Assembly (NCBI GenBank): GCA_036397555.1
Contig: DASWIS010000008.1
Coordinates: 796,501-860,500, forward strand
Origin: Candidatus Zixiibacteriota bacterium
GTDB taxonomy: Bacteria > Zixibacteria > MSB-5A5 > WJJR01
Direction: 5' to 3'
DNA length: 64,000 nt
The position numbers and the translations under genes were made by a program. Positions 26,658 through 35,561 of this stretch are shown piece after piece; the stretch's first letter is position 1, and each line of letters starts with the position of its first letter. Below the pieces are notes generated by a model. The model saw nothing but the letters and a program-made list of their open reading frames with translations, was not told the DNA's origin and ran no database searches.

Positions 26658-27965
26658 ATGAAACGGTTACGCAATCGACAAGTACTGGGTCTCTCGCTGC
26701 CGGCGATCGGCCTGACGGTCTGCGCGCTGCTGCTCCTGGCGGCGCCGACTTCGGGCGAAGAGATCATCAAAAACCTCAACTTCCAGAATGCCGACGTCCG
26801 CTCCGTTCTGAACTTCCTGGCGGAGTACGGAGGCGTCAATCTGGTCGCGGCGCCCAACGTTCAGGGCCAGGTCACGCTGAACCTGAAGAATGTCGAATGG
26901 CGCCAGGCACTGGAAATCCTCGCCAAGACCTATGGACTGAAGGTCACCGAGGAGAACGGATTCCTGCGCGTGCTCTTGCTGATCGACTACCTCGAAGAGG
27001 AAGCCGAGCGCGAACGGCACCTCGCCGAACAGCGGCAACTCGTCGACATCGAAACCGAGCTATTCGAGATCAAGCACGCCAACGCCAAGGATCTCATCAG
27101 ACCGGTCAAGTCGCTGTTGTCGGTGCGCGGAAAAGTCGATGTCGAAGAGCGGACCAACACGCTGTTGGTCTCCGATGAACCGGTCAATCTGGCGCGCGCC
27201 GCCCAATTCATCATCGAGCTGGATCGCGAAACACGTCAAGTGCGCATCTCCGCAAAACTGCTGGAGGTATCCAGCAACTACTTCGACGAAGTCGGCGTGT
27301 CCTGGAATCTGCACGGCTCCGGCGCCGACAACGACGGCAACACGTATACCAACGACATCTCGACCGACGGCGCTGAACAGATCACCGATCCCTTCGGAAT
27401 CTACACCTTCGGCACGATGCAGAATGGATGGGATCTGGACGCCACCGTCGCCGCCATCGTCTCCAGCGGCCATGGCAAGGTCGTCGCCCATCCGGAAATC
27501 ACCACCGTCGACAATAAAATGGCGCGCATCCAGGTCGGCCAGAAGGTCCCCATCAAGCAGTTCTCCGCAACCGGTGACGTCGTCATCACGTTCGAAGAGG
27601 TCGGCACCATTCTGCGCGTGACCCCGCACATCACCTCCGACAATCGCATTCTCCTGTCGCTGATGCCCGAGCGCTCCTCGTTCTTCTTTGACCCCAGCGG
27701 CGTGGTGATCAACACCAGCAATGCCGAGACCAACGTTGTCGTCGAAAACGGCCAGACCGCGGTCATCGGCGGACTCACTACCGAGGACGAATTAAAGACC
27801 GTTATCGGCGTGCCCATCCTGAAGGACATTCCGCTGATCGGCAAACTCTTCAGCTACGAAAAGAACGACACTCAGAAACGTGACCTGGTGATCTTCGTGA
27901 CACCGGAAATTGTCGAGCCCGCCCTCATGGGAGCCGTCGACAACACAGGCAGCACCAATCCGTAA
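26658..27965 (+). CDS. pilQ: Type IV pilus secretin PilQ (short form)
   Basis: The outer-membrane channel for the pilus. The 435 residues include a signal peptide (to about SGEE, 33-35) and one N0/STN-type domain (36-95, KNLNFQNADVRSVLNFLAEY). One N1 domain follows (about 130-190, IKHANAKDLI and LLVSDEPVNLARAAQFI). The secretin core (about 195-422) has VVAHPEITTVDN, VPIKQF, VTPHITSDNRI, NGQTAVIGGLT, VPILKDIPLIGKLF and DLVIFVTPEIV. The AMIN domains expected in PilQ are missing; one lies on the preceding protein. A strong terminator follows 20 bases later. Confidence 0.92.
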   Translation: MKRLRNRQVLGLSLPAIGLTVCALLLLAAPTSGEEIIKNLNFQNADVRSVLNFLAEYGGVNLVAAPNVQGQVTLNLKNVEWRQALEILAKTYGLKVTEENGFLRVLLLIDYLEEEAERERHLAEQRQLVDIETELFEIKHANAKDLIRPVKSLLSVRGKVDVEERTNTLLVSDEPVNLARAAQFIIELDRETRQVRISAKLLEVSSNYFDEVGVSWNLHGSGADNDGNTYTNDISTDGAEQITDPFGIYTFGTMQNGWDLDATVAAIVSSGHGKVVAHPEITTVDNKMARIQVGQKVPIKQFSATGDVVITFEEVGTILRVTPHITSDNRILLSLMPERSSFFFDPSGVVINTSNAETNVVVENGQTAVIGGLTTEDELKTVIGVPILKDIPLIGKLFSYEKNDTQKRDLVIFVTPEIVEPALMGAVDNTGSTNP

Positions 27966-27985
27966 CCGTGCGTTATCGCCAGAAC

Positions 27986-28017
27986 AAAGCCCCGCGCAAA
28001 TGTGCGGGGCTTTTTCT
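27986..28017 (+). terminator. Rho-independent terminator after the pil operon
   Basis: AAAGCCCCGC (27986-27995) pairs perfectly with GCGGGGCTTT (28004-28013) around an 8-base loop and runs into a T-rich tail (TTTTTCTTTT). It closes pilM-N-O-P-Q. Confidence 0.92.
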
Positions 28018-28242
28018 TTTGGCCGCGATGTCCTCTTCTTATTGTATTTTTATACTGTTGCTAAACAATGCTATGCGTTGAAAATATGAAGTCTCACTTT
28101 AAGCAGCGACCGACTCACTGTCCGGAGACGTTCAACGTCAAATATGTCAATGAGATAGCGACATTGTCCACATGTTTACCGTTGACAGATCAACCCGCCG
28201 CCGGTAGTCTGCTTCCTGTTGTCGGACTTTGGGTTCCGTCGA
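28018..28242. other. A/T-richer intergenic region, no gene seen
   Basis: This gap is clearly poorer in G+C than the genes around it. It contains GACGTT-C-AACGTC, an inverted repeat at 28127-28139, and a TTGACA at 28182-28187 with a weak TAGTCT 17 bases on (28205-28210), a possible promoter for dtd. No convincing coding frame or known RNA family was recognised. Confidence 0.4.
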
Positions 28243-28680
28243 ATGAGGATCTGCCTGCAACGTGTGAACTCGGCCTCCGTCGCCATCGGCGACGAACTGG
28301 CCGGAGAGATCGGGCCGGGGCTCGTGCTCCTGGTCGGATTCCGCACTGGTGATGCCGAGGATCAAATCGAGCCGATGGCCCGACGAATTGTCAATCTGCG
28401 GATCTTCGAAGATGACGACGGACGGATGAATGAATCGCTGTTGGAGCGTGGTTACTCGCTCCTGGTGATTTCGCAGTTTACCTTGTACGCCGATGTCGCC
28501 AAAGGACGGCGGCCGTCGTTTACCGAAGCACTCGAGCCGCGTCGGGCGGAGGAATTCTACTTGCGCCTTGTATCGGCCTTTCGGAGTATGAACGTGCGGA
28601 CGGAGACCGGTCGCTTCGGCGCGAAGATGCTCGTACGCATCAACAACTGGGGGCCGGTCACGTTGGTGCTGGATGCCTAA
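28243..28680 (+). CDS. dtd: D-aminoacyl-tRNA deacylase
   Basis: Hydrolyses D-amino acids (and glycine) mis-attached to tRNA. The 145 residues begin with MRICLQRVNSASVAI, matching the family start, which is why ATG 28243 was preferred to an upstream TTG. The SQFTLYAD motif (family SQFTL) is at about residue 79, and the cross-subunit GPVT motif is present as NWGPVTLVLD at the end, with Trp where Asp is common. The last 8 bases overlap maf. Confidence 0.93.
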   Translation: MRICLQRVNSASVAIGDELAGEIGPGLVLLVGFRTGDAEDQIEPMARRIVNLRIFEDDDGRMNESLLERGYSLLVISQFTLYADVAKGRRPSFTEALEPRRAEEFYLRLVSAFRSMNVRTETGRFGAKMLVRINNWGPVTLVLDA

Positions 28681-29359
28681 GGGGGGCTTGTGGTCTTCCG
28701 GGAAACGCCGCAGGCAGGGGTCCGAGACGCTCTCGTTTCGCCAGGTCGTCGACAACGGCGACATCGCATCACTGCGGCTGGCGGTTGGCCGACGCCGCGT
28801 TTGTCTCGCGTCGGCGTCCCCGAGACGGCGTCGAATACTCCGCGCCTGTGGGATTTCGTTCTCGGTGTGCCCGTCGACCGTCGACGAGCCGCCGCCGCAT
28901 GGTCCCGACTGGCGCGCGTGGGTGCGAACGTGGTCGTCATTCAAGGCATCCGATGTCGCGACACGAATCAATCGTTCGGCGCTGATCATCGCCGCGGACA
29001 CGATCGTCGTGCTCGGCGGGCATGGTCTCGGCAAACCGCGCGACGGCGACGATGCCGTTGCCATGCTGAAACGATTGTCGGGACGTTCGCATTCGGTCAT
29101 CACGGGCATCACCGTGACTGACCGGGCAACCATGCGAGGTGGGTCGGCATCCGAGGCGTCGGTTGTGACCTTTCGTACGCTGACCGATTCGGAGATTCGT
29201 GACTACGTCCGAAACGGTGAACCGATGGACAAAGCCGGCGCTTATGCAATCCAGGGTCAGGCGTCGGCATTCATTGCCGATGTTAAGGGCCCGATCGACA
29301 ACGTGGTCGGTCTGCCGGTCGGAGCACTGGCCCGGCTGATCAGACGAGTGAGCGCATGA
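28673..29359 (+). CDS. maf: Maf-like nucleotide pyrophosphatase
   Basis: Maf proteins hydrolyse non-canonical or modified nucleoside triphosphates and have been linked to septum formation. After an extra N-terminal tail of about 40 residues, the domain begins with VCLASASPRRRRILRACGI (SxSPRR motif). It carries IIAADTIVVL and GKPRDGDDAVAMLKRLSG, SVITGITV, and the closing DKAGAYAIQGQASAFI and VVGLPVG. The tail could be an artefact of the start choice, but ATG 28673 is the only start that overlaps dtd tightly. The stop overlaps the next start (ATGA). Confidence 0.88.
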   Translation: MPKGGLWSSGKRRRQGSETLSFRQVVDNGDIASLRLAVGRRRVCLASASPRRRRILRACGISFSVCPSTVDEPPPHGPDWRAWVRTWSSFKASDVATRINRSALIIAADTIVVLGGHGLGKPRDGDDAVAMLKRLSGRSHSVITGITVTDRATMRGGSASEASVVTFRTLTDSEIRDYVRNGEPMDKAGAYAIQGQASAFIADVKGPIDNVVGLPVGALARLIRRVSA

Positions 29360-30297
29360 GCACGCGAAATCCCCGACGTAACGGATACGCCGCCGCGCCC
29401 GAAGGCGGCGCCGGGAGCGGATCCACGTCCGGGGCGCGCATCGAGTTGGCAACGCCGGTTGAAATCGATGTCGCGTCCGACCGACTGGGGCCCGTGCTCG
29501 GCGACCGACGACGATCATTGGGACTCAAACTGGAAGAAGTCGCGGAGGAGATCAAGATCAGGGCGGAATATCTCAAGGCGCTCGAGGAGGAATCCTTCGA
29601 CGATTTGCCGACGCCCGAGTACGCCCGCCTGTTTTTGAAAACATACGCCGAACGCCTGGCGTTGAATGTCTCCGAGGTTTACGCCCTGTTGGATCTGTGC
29701 GACCATCCCGGAGTCCGCCGCATACCCTCGGTAACCGTGAAAACCCCGGCGATTTCGGTGCCGAGTCCGTCGACGGTCCGTTCGGGAAAGCTGTCAATCA
29801 TCGCCATCGCCACTCTCGCGTTGCTGGCGATTCTGATGGTTGTGTGGTTGTTGCTCGGCGGGGATCAGGAGCAGTCGAATGTCGCGCCGCCGCCGGCCCC
29901 GGTCACATCGGATATCGAAGGGGCCGGGCAGCAGTATCAGGCAACGACCGAAACGGGGACAACTCCGGTTGAGCCGATGCATCTGGTGCTGCATTTCGGC
30001 AAGTCGACGTGGGCCGTGATCGCCGCCGACAGCGACACGGTCGTCAGTACGATTCTCTCGGCCGGGGACTCCGTCACCGCATTCGCTGAGGATCGGTTTC
30101 TGTTGACGATGGGGCACACCGACAGCGTGACGGCATCCATCGACGGCCATCCATTGGTCCCGTTCCGCAACCGCGCGGTCCGGCTGTCCGGACTGTTGCT
30201 CACCCGCGATTCGCTCGACGTCTGGTGGGATACAACTCAGGCGGCGCGGGCGATTTCTGTCGGCTCAGAAATGTCTCCCGACGGAGAGGGTATTTAA
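29356..30297 (+). CDS. rodZ: RodZ-like helix-turn-helix membrane protein
   Basis: A 313-residue protein with the RodZ layout. A cytoplasmic HTH_25 domain (about 42-115) includes LGPVLGDRRRSLGLKLEEVAEEIKI split across two helices, then EYLKALEEE and YARLFLKTYAERL. One membrane helix follows (about 147-168, IIAIATLALLAILMVVWLLL). The periplasmic Pro/Thr-rich linker leads to a beta-rich DUF4115-like C-terminal domain (about 210-290, STWAVIAADSDTVV). RodZ links MreB to the elongation machinery. No mreB or rod genes are in the window, so the cell-shape role rests on domain order only. Confidence 0.8.
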   Translation: MSTRNPRRNGYAAAPEGGAGSGSTSGARIELATPVEIDVASDRLGPVLGDRRRSLGLKLEEVAEEIKIRAEYLKALEEESFDDLPTPEYARLFLKTYAERLALNVSEVYALLDLCDHPGVRRIPSVTVKTPAISVPSPSTVRSGKLSIIAIATLALLAILMVVWLLLGGDQEQSNVAPPPAPVTSDIEGAGQQYQATTETGTTPVEPMHLVLHFGKSTWAVIAADSDTVVSTILSAGDSVTAFAEDRFLLTMGHTDSVTASIDGHPLVPFRNRAVRLSGLLLTRDSLDVWWDTTQAARAISVGSEMSPDGEGI

Positions 30298-30306
30298 GGG
30301 CGGCCA

Positions 30307-30924
30307 ATGGGAATGATCCGCGATCTGATCATTCGTTGGCTGGCCCGACGCTACGCTCCGGCGGAGTTCGCGTTTCCCCACGTGTTGCGCAACGCGCGCC
30401 GGGTGATGGTGCTGATGCCGCTGTCGCTGGAGGCATTTCGATTGTCGGAATACTTCCTGTCACGCCTGCCGCAGGCGTTCCCCGATGCCAAGATCACATT
30501 GCTCTATCCGCCCAAGAGTCTGGCGCCGCGCTTTTACAACCCGCACGGTTACCGCGTGGTCGTTCCCGAACCGCGCCAGGTCTGGTGGTTCAGTCTGCCG
30601 CGCCGTGCGTTTTTGGAAAAGCTCTTCGAGTCGAAGTTTGACGTGATCATCATTCTCAACAAGGAACCGAGCGTCTTCTATTCGGCGGCGGTGATGGCCT
30701 CCGGCACGGCGGTCCGGATCGGCTTGCCCGGCGGCATGGGTGCGCCCTTTGTCACCGTCGAGCTGCGTCACGGACGCGACGACGCCGATGTCAAAACCGA
30801 ATTCATCCTGTTCGTGGAGATGTTGCGCAAAATGTCACGCGTCGTCCCGCCCCCCGACGAGAGCAGCGGCGCCGGGCTGGAGCCGACCTCGCCGCTGATC
30901 GGCCCGCAGTTGGCGATGCTGTAG
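30307..30924 (+). CDS. Unknown protein resembling the N-terminal half of a GT9 glycosyltransferase
   Basis: I do not firmly recognise this 205-residue protein. The middle shows an alternating beta/alpha pattern: VMVLMPLSLEAFRLSEYFLS, then KITLLYPP and KFDVIIILNKEPSVFYSAAVMAS, with AVRIGLPGG. This resembles the first Rossmann half of heptosyltransferase-type (GT9) enzymes, but the catalytic C-terminal half is missing. The tail is Pro-rich. It is not visibly broken: the frame is clean and the gene is spaced normally between a RodZ-like protein and smc. It may be a small family specific to this lineage. Confidence 0.5.
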   Translation: MGMIRDLIIRWLARRYAPAEFAFPHVLRNARRVMVLMPLSLEAFRLSEYFLSRLPQAFPDAKITLLYPPKSLAPRFYNPHGYRVVVPEPRQVWWFSLPRRAFLEKLFESKFDVIIILNKEPSVFYSAAVMASGTAVRIGLPGGMGAPFVTVELRHGRDDADVKTEFILFVEMLRKMSRVVPPPDESSGAGLEPTSPLIGPQLAML

Positions 30925-30952
30925 ACCGGGCGAAGCGACAAGGGAGTCCACT

Positions 30953-33900
30953 GTGTATCTCAAACGAATCGAATTGGCCGGATTCAAATCGTTCCCGGAG
31001 CATACCGAGGTCATTCTCTCCTCCGGGATCACGGCGGTCGTCGGACCCAACGGCTGCGGCAAGTCCAATCTCATGGACGCCGTCCGCTGGGTGCTCGGCG
31101 AGCAGCGCCCCCGTGTCCTGCGCGGCGGGAAGATGGAAGAGGTCATCTTCGGCGGCACGCCGCAGCGTCCGGCAATGTCGGCAGCCGAGATCACGCTGGT
31201 CATCGACAACGAGTCGGGACGTCTGCCGACCGAGTACACCGAAGTGTCCATCAGCCGTCGGCTCGACCGTTCCGGCGACAGCGAGTACCGGCTCAACGGG
31301 CAGGTCTGCCGTCTGAAGGATTTCAGCAATCTGTTTCTCGATACCGGGATGGGTTCCCACGGTTACGCCGTCATTCAGGCGGGGATGATCGATGCGATCA
31401 TCTCCGAGCACCCCGACGAACGACGGTTTCTCTTCGAAGAAGCGGCCGGCGTCTCCAAATACAAAGTGCGCCAGCGCGAGGCACTGCGCAAAATGGAGGC
31501 GACCGATCAAGACTTGCTGCGGCTGTCGGATCTGCGCAACGAAGTTCAGACGCGCGTGCGATCGCTTGCGCGACAAAAGGGGATGGCCGAACGGCACCGC
31601 CGTCTGCGCGAGATGTGGAAGACGCTCGATATCGCCCGGGCCGCCCGGGCCTACCAGAAGTTCGTCAACGAGCGCGATCGGCTCGCGGCGTCGTTTGAAT
31701 CCGCGGTCGGTGACGCGGCCGCGTTGACCGCGCAGACCGATGCGCTGGAACTGGAACGACAAAAGCTGCGCTTGTCGGTCGACGAAGCCGAACGTGACGC
31801 CCAGGAGATCATCGACCGATTGACCGCCGCCACCGCCATGGCACAGGATGTCCGCGCCCAGCGCCTGCGCAGTGAAGATCGCATCGTCCACCTGCGAGAG
31901 GAACAGACGCGTGCCGCCGACCGGAGTGGGATGTTGGTCCGGCGCAGTGAGGAAGCCACTCAGGCATTACAGAACGCGCAACACCGTCGCATGGACGCGG
32001 AAAAGGATCGCGAGCGAGTCTCGTTAAGCGTCAACGAAGCCGAGCAAAGTTGCCGTGCGGCCGATCAGGCCTTTGACACCGCATCGGAACAAGAACGCAC
32101 CGCACGCGAACGGCGTGATCTGGCCGAACGTGACTATGTCCGCGCCGTCTCGCAGCGCGAGGCGATGGAGCGGCACGCGCAGACGCTCGCATCGATGCAA
32201 ACCGAACAGCGTGAGCGACTGATACGATTGGAAGAAGACGTCTCGCAACTCCAACTCGAGACGGCGGCCGACGCCGCACAATTATCGGCGGCAGAAGAAG
32301 AATTGCGCCGGGACGGCGATGCCGCCGAACAACTGCAGAAGCAACACCGTGAAATCCAGGATGCCATCGCCCGCACGGAAACCGAAATTCAGCAGCGCCG
32401 GGAGCGTCTGGATGAAGCCCGTGACGGGCGCGCCTTCGTCGAGGGACTGATGCGGCGCGGTGAGGGACTGGGTGAAGCGGCCGAGCGCATCCTCTCCGAC
32501 GAAGCCCGTTGGGGCCAACGTGTCAGCGGCTGGGTCGACCGCCTGCATCCGAAGTCCGAATGGATGCTGGCAATCGAGACGGTGCTGGCCGACCGGATCG
32601 CCGCCATCTGTTGTGTCGATCAGGCGACCGTCCACGATGTCGTCGCGCACCTGTTGGCTGAATCGACAGGACGCGCCGTCGTTCTCGACCCGTCACTGCT
32701 GCCGAAGACGTCAGGCGAGAAATCGGCCGAATCGGCGGCACATTTCGTCGGCTGGCTGTCCGATTTCATTGATCGTGAACCCGCTGACGCGGGGATGGTC
32801 AACGCAATTTTCGGCGGGATCGCCTGCGTCGATCAATCCGAGGATGTGCGCCCGCTGTTCGAATTCCTCGGACACAACACGCCGGTCGTGTCGCGCGACG
32901 GTCTGCACATCGCGCCGCCGGGGACAATCCGAGTCGGTCGCTTCGAGGGCGAGCCCGTTGTCGGGCGTCGCGCGCGGCTGCAGGTGCTCGATGCGCGGAT
33001 GGCGGAAAGCGAATCGGTTCTCGAGGATTGCCGACACCGCCTCGCAGAGCTGGAACGGACGCGGGAAACGCTGACCAGGGACCTGACCGAAGCGTCGTCG
33101 CGCAGGAATCACCGGCAGCACGTTGTCATCGAGTTGCGCGCGAAGTCGGAAACAGTCAATGCGCGACTGGCGATGACGCGCCAATCGCTCGCCGAACTCC
33201 GGCTGTCGGTCGGCGGCGACCCCGCGACAGCGAGGGAAGGTGGCGTTGCCGCCGATGATCGTTCCCTCGAGGAGTTGCAATCGATTCGCGACACGATGTT
33301 GAAGGAACTCGAAGCGGCTTCGAACAGAGCCCGCGCGACCGAGGAACATCGCAATCGCCAATCGGCGGCACTCAGCCGCGCGCGCATCGCGGTGGTCGAG
33401 GCACAGGCGCGGCTCGAAGCGATTATCGCCGAACAGCGGCGTTACAACGACCAGATGACCGAGCTCAACTCGGAACAGCAGGAACTCTCCGGCCGATTGG
33501 CGGCCATACAATCCGAGTCGTCCGCCTTGGAACGCTCCCTGAACGAAGGCAAAGAGCTTGAGCGTCAATCTCAGAGAGCGGTTGAGGAACTGGAGGAACA
33601 ACGCCGTGCCGCACGTGCCGAGCTGTCCGTGCGACGGGAAGCCCACGACGCGCAGGAGGCGCAGTTGCGCGAGTCGCGACGGCGCCGCGACGAGGCCGAA
33701 CGCGCGCGATCGGGCATCGAGTTGCAACGCGCCAAGCTCGACGCCGAGGCGGAGCAATGGCGGCGTCATGTGCGCGACACCCACCAGATGGACCTGGCGA
33801 CCGCAACAGTCGCCCGAGCGGAATTGTCCAATGAGGATCTGGACAAAAAAGTTCAGGATGCACAGCGCGCCATCGACAAGCTCGGCCCGGTCAATCCGCT

Positions 33901-34570
33901 GGCGCTGGAAGAATGGGAACGCGAATCGGAACGGCTCCAGTACCTCGATCAACAGATTCGTGACCTGCAGGAGGCCAAAAAGTCACTGGTCGATACGATC
34001 ACCGAACTGAATGAGACCGCCGGCCGGCGTTTCACCGAGACCTTCGAGACTGCCCGCGGCCATTTTCAGGTTGTTTTTAACGAGTTGTTCCGAGGCGGTG
34101 AAGCCGACGTGCGCCTGACGCAGCCCGATCAGCCGCTGGAGTCGCCGATCGAGATCTACGCCCGGCCACGCGGCAAAAAATTCATCGGCATCCGCCAGCT
34201 CTCCGGCGGCGAACGCGCCCTGACCGCGCTGGCGCTCTTGTTCGCGCTCTATTTGGTCAAACCCAGCCCCTTCTGCATTCTCGATGAAGTCGACGCGCCA
34301 TTGGACGACGCCAACTGCGGGCGATTTCTGCGGCTCCTGCACCGATTCAAACAGAGCACGCAATTCATCGTCGTCACACACAACAAACTGACGATGGACG
34401 CCGCCGACGTGCTCTACGGCGTGACCATGGAGCAGCCCGGCGTGTCCAAGCTCGTCTCGGTACGTCTCAACCGGGGCGCGGAGCAGGGCGGCAACGGGCA
34501 TTCGCCGTCGGATGACTCGCGCACCGTCGATGAACTGTTGGCGCCGGGCGTGGCGCCGTCGTCGAATTGA
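30953..34570 (+). CDS. smc: Chromosome segregation ATPase SMC
   Basis: The condensin subunit that compacts and segregates DNA. The 1205 residues give the full layout: an N-terminal head with Walker A GPNGCGKSNLMDAVRW at about 32-47, a coiled coil from about 165 to 500, and a hinge at about 510-665 (GWVDRLHPKSEW, ADRIAAICC). A returning coiled coil follows to about 1000. The C-terminal head has signature LSGGERALTALALLFAL and Walker B PFCILDEVDAPLDD. It starts with GTG, which gives the canonical MYLKRIELAGFKSF opening. scpA/scpB are not in the window. ftsY follows 49 bases later. Confidence 0.97.
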   Translation: MYLKRIELAGFKSFPEHTEVILSSGITAVVGPNGCGKSNLMDAVRWVLGEQRPRVLRGGKMEEVIFGGTPQRPAMSAAEITLVIDNESGRLPTEYTEVSISRRLDRSGDSEYRLNGQVCRLKDFSNLFLDTGMGSHGYAVIQAGMIDAIISEHPDERRFLFEEAAGVSKYKVRQREALRKMEATDQDLLRLSDLRNEVQTRVRSLARQKGMAERHRRLREMWKTLDIARAARAYQKFVNERDRLAASFESAVGDAAALTAQTDALELERQKLRLSVDEAERDAQEIIDRLTAATAMAQDVRAQRLRSEDRIVHLREEQTRAADRSGMLVRRSEEATQALQNAQHRRMDAEKDRERVSLSVNEAEQSCRAADQAFDTASEQERTARERRDLAERDYVRAVSQREAMERHAQTLASMQTEQRERLIRLEEDVSQLQLETAADAAQLSAAEEELRRDGDAAEQLQKQHREIQDAIARTETEIQQRRERLDEARDGRAFVEGLMRRGEGLGEAAERILSDEARWGQRVSGWVDRLHPKSEWMLAIETVLADRIAAICCVDQATVHDVVAHLLAESTGRAVVLDPSLLPKTSGEKSAESAAHFVGWLSDFIDREPADAGMVNAIFGGIACVDQSEDVRPLFEFLGHNTPVVSRDGLHIAPPGTIRVGRFEGEPVVGRRARLQVLDARMAESESVLEDCRHRLAELERTRETLTRDLTEASSRRNHRQHVVIELRAKSETVNARLAMTRQSLAELRLSVGGDPATAREGGVAADDRSLEELQSIRDTMLKELEAASNRARATEEHRNRQSAALSRARIAVVEAQARLEAIIAEQRRYNDQMTELNSEQQELSGRLAAIQSESSALERSLNEGKELERQSQRAVEELEEQRRAARAELSVRREAHDAQEAQLRESRRRRDEAERARSGIELQRAKLDAEAEQWRRHVRDTHQMDLATATVARAELSNEDLDKKVQDAQRAIDKLGPVNPLALEEWERESERLQYLDQQIRDLQEAKKSLVDTITELNETAGRRFTETFETARGHFQVVFNELFRGGEADVRLTQPDQPLESPIEIYARPRGKKFIGIRQLSGGERALTALALLFALYLVKPSPFCILDEVDAPLDDANCGRFLRLLHRFKQSTQFIVVTHNKLTMDAADVLYGVTMEQPGVSKLVSVRLNRGAEQGGNGHSPSDDSRTVDELLAPGVAPSSN

Positions 34571-34619
34571 CGGTTCATCGCAGCGATTGCAATCCCCATG
34601 ACACCGAGGGCGCCACGCC

Positions 34620-35546
34620 GTGCGTGAGTTTTTTCAGCGGCTCAAACGCGGATTGCACAACACGCACCGCCAACTCTCCGATGGCCTCCGTCGGGCGGTG
34701 GGGCTGTCGCCCGTGTTCGATGAGGCGATGTACGACCACATGACGGCCGCATTGATCGCCGCCGACTGCGGTGTCGATCTGTCCGAAAAACTGATCGCGC
34801 AGTTGCGCGATGATGCCCGACAACAAGGAATCAGCACCACGGATGGACTGTTGCAGGCGCTGAAGGGCCACGTGGTCCGACTGCTCAGCGATGCGCATGC
34901 GCCGGCTGGGCCGGATGATGATCGAATTCAGCCGCGCGTGACCGTGTTTGTCGGCGTCAACGGGGCCGGCAAGACGACCTCGATCGGCAAGATCGGATGT
35001 CATTGGGCGCAGAAGGGACGTCGCGTGCTGTTCGCCGCCGCCGACACCTTCCGCGCCGCCGCCGCCGAACAGTTGTCGATTTGGGCCGAGCGCGCCAACG
35101 CGCAATTGGTCAATTCGGCATCGGGCGCCGATCCCGCGGCGGTCGCGTTCGATGCGGTCAGCGCCGCCTACGCGCGCGGCATCGATGATGTCTTAATCGA
35201 CACCGCCGGTCGACTACAGAGCAAAAGCAACCTGATGGCCGAATTGACGAAAGTGCGCCGCTCGATCGACAAGGCGCGCGGCGAACGGCCCGGCCTGGTT
35301 CGCGCTTGGCTCGTCTTGGATGCGACTACCGGACAAAACGGCCTCTCCCAAGCCGAGCGCTTCCGCGAGGCCGTCGGGCTCGACGGCATCGTCCTGACCA
35401 AACTTGACGGTACGGCGCGCGGCGGCATCGTGCTCGCCATCGCCGATCGGCTCAAGCTGCCGGTGGTCTGGGTCGGCGTCGGCGAGTCGCTGGAGGATTT
35501 GGAGACCTTCGACCCCGTGGAGTTTGCCGATGCGCTTTTTGATTGA
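34620..35546 (+). CDS. ftsY: Signal recognition particle receptor FtsY
   Basis: The SRP receptor GTPase that docks ribosome-nascent chains at the membrane. The 308 residues hold a helical N domain (about 1-90) and the NG GTPase: G1 GVNGAGKTTSIGKIG, the DTFRAAAAEQL motif, G3 DTAGRLQSK, G4 TKLDGTARGGI and the closing GVGESLEDLETFDP. The acidic A domain of E. coli FtsY is absent, as in many other phyla. The start is a GTG, immediately before the first N-domain helix. smc-ftsY is a common bacterial pairing. Confidence 0.96.
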   Translation: MREFFQRLKRGLHNTHRQLSDGLRRAVGLSPVFDEAMYDHMTAALIAADCGVDLSEKLIAQLRDDARQQGISTTDGLLQALKGHVVRLLSDAHAPAGPDDDRIQPRVTVFVGVNGAGKTTSIGKIGCHWAQKGRRVLFAAADTFRAAAAEQLSIWAERANAQLVNSASGADPAAVAFDAVSAAYARGIDDVLIDTAGRLQSKSNLMAELTKVRRSIDKARGERPGLVRAWLVLDATTGQNGLSQAERFREAVGLDGIVLTKLDGTARGGIVLAIADRLKLPVVWVGVGESLEDLETFDPVEFADALFD

Positions 35547-35561
35547 GAGCTCTCCCGCGCG

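Noticed and set aside
32711-33952. Long minus-strand open frame inside smc
   Set aside because: It lies wholly within the hinge and second coiled coil of SMC and has no independent support.
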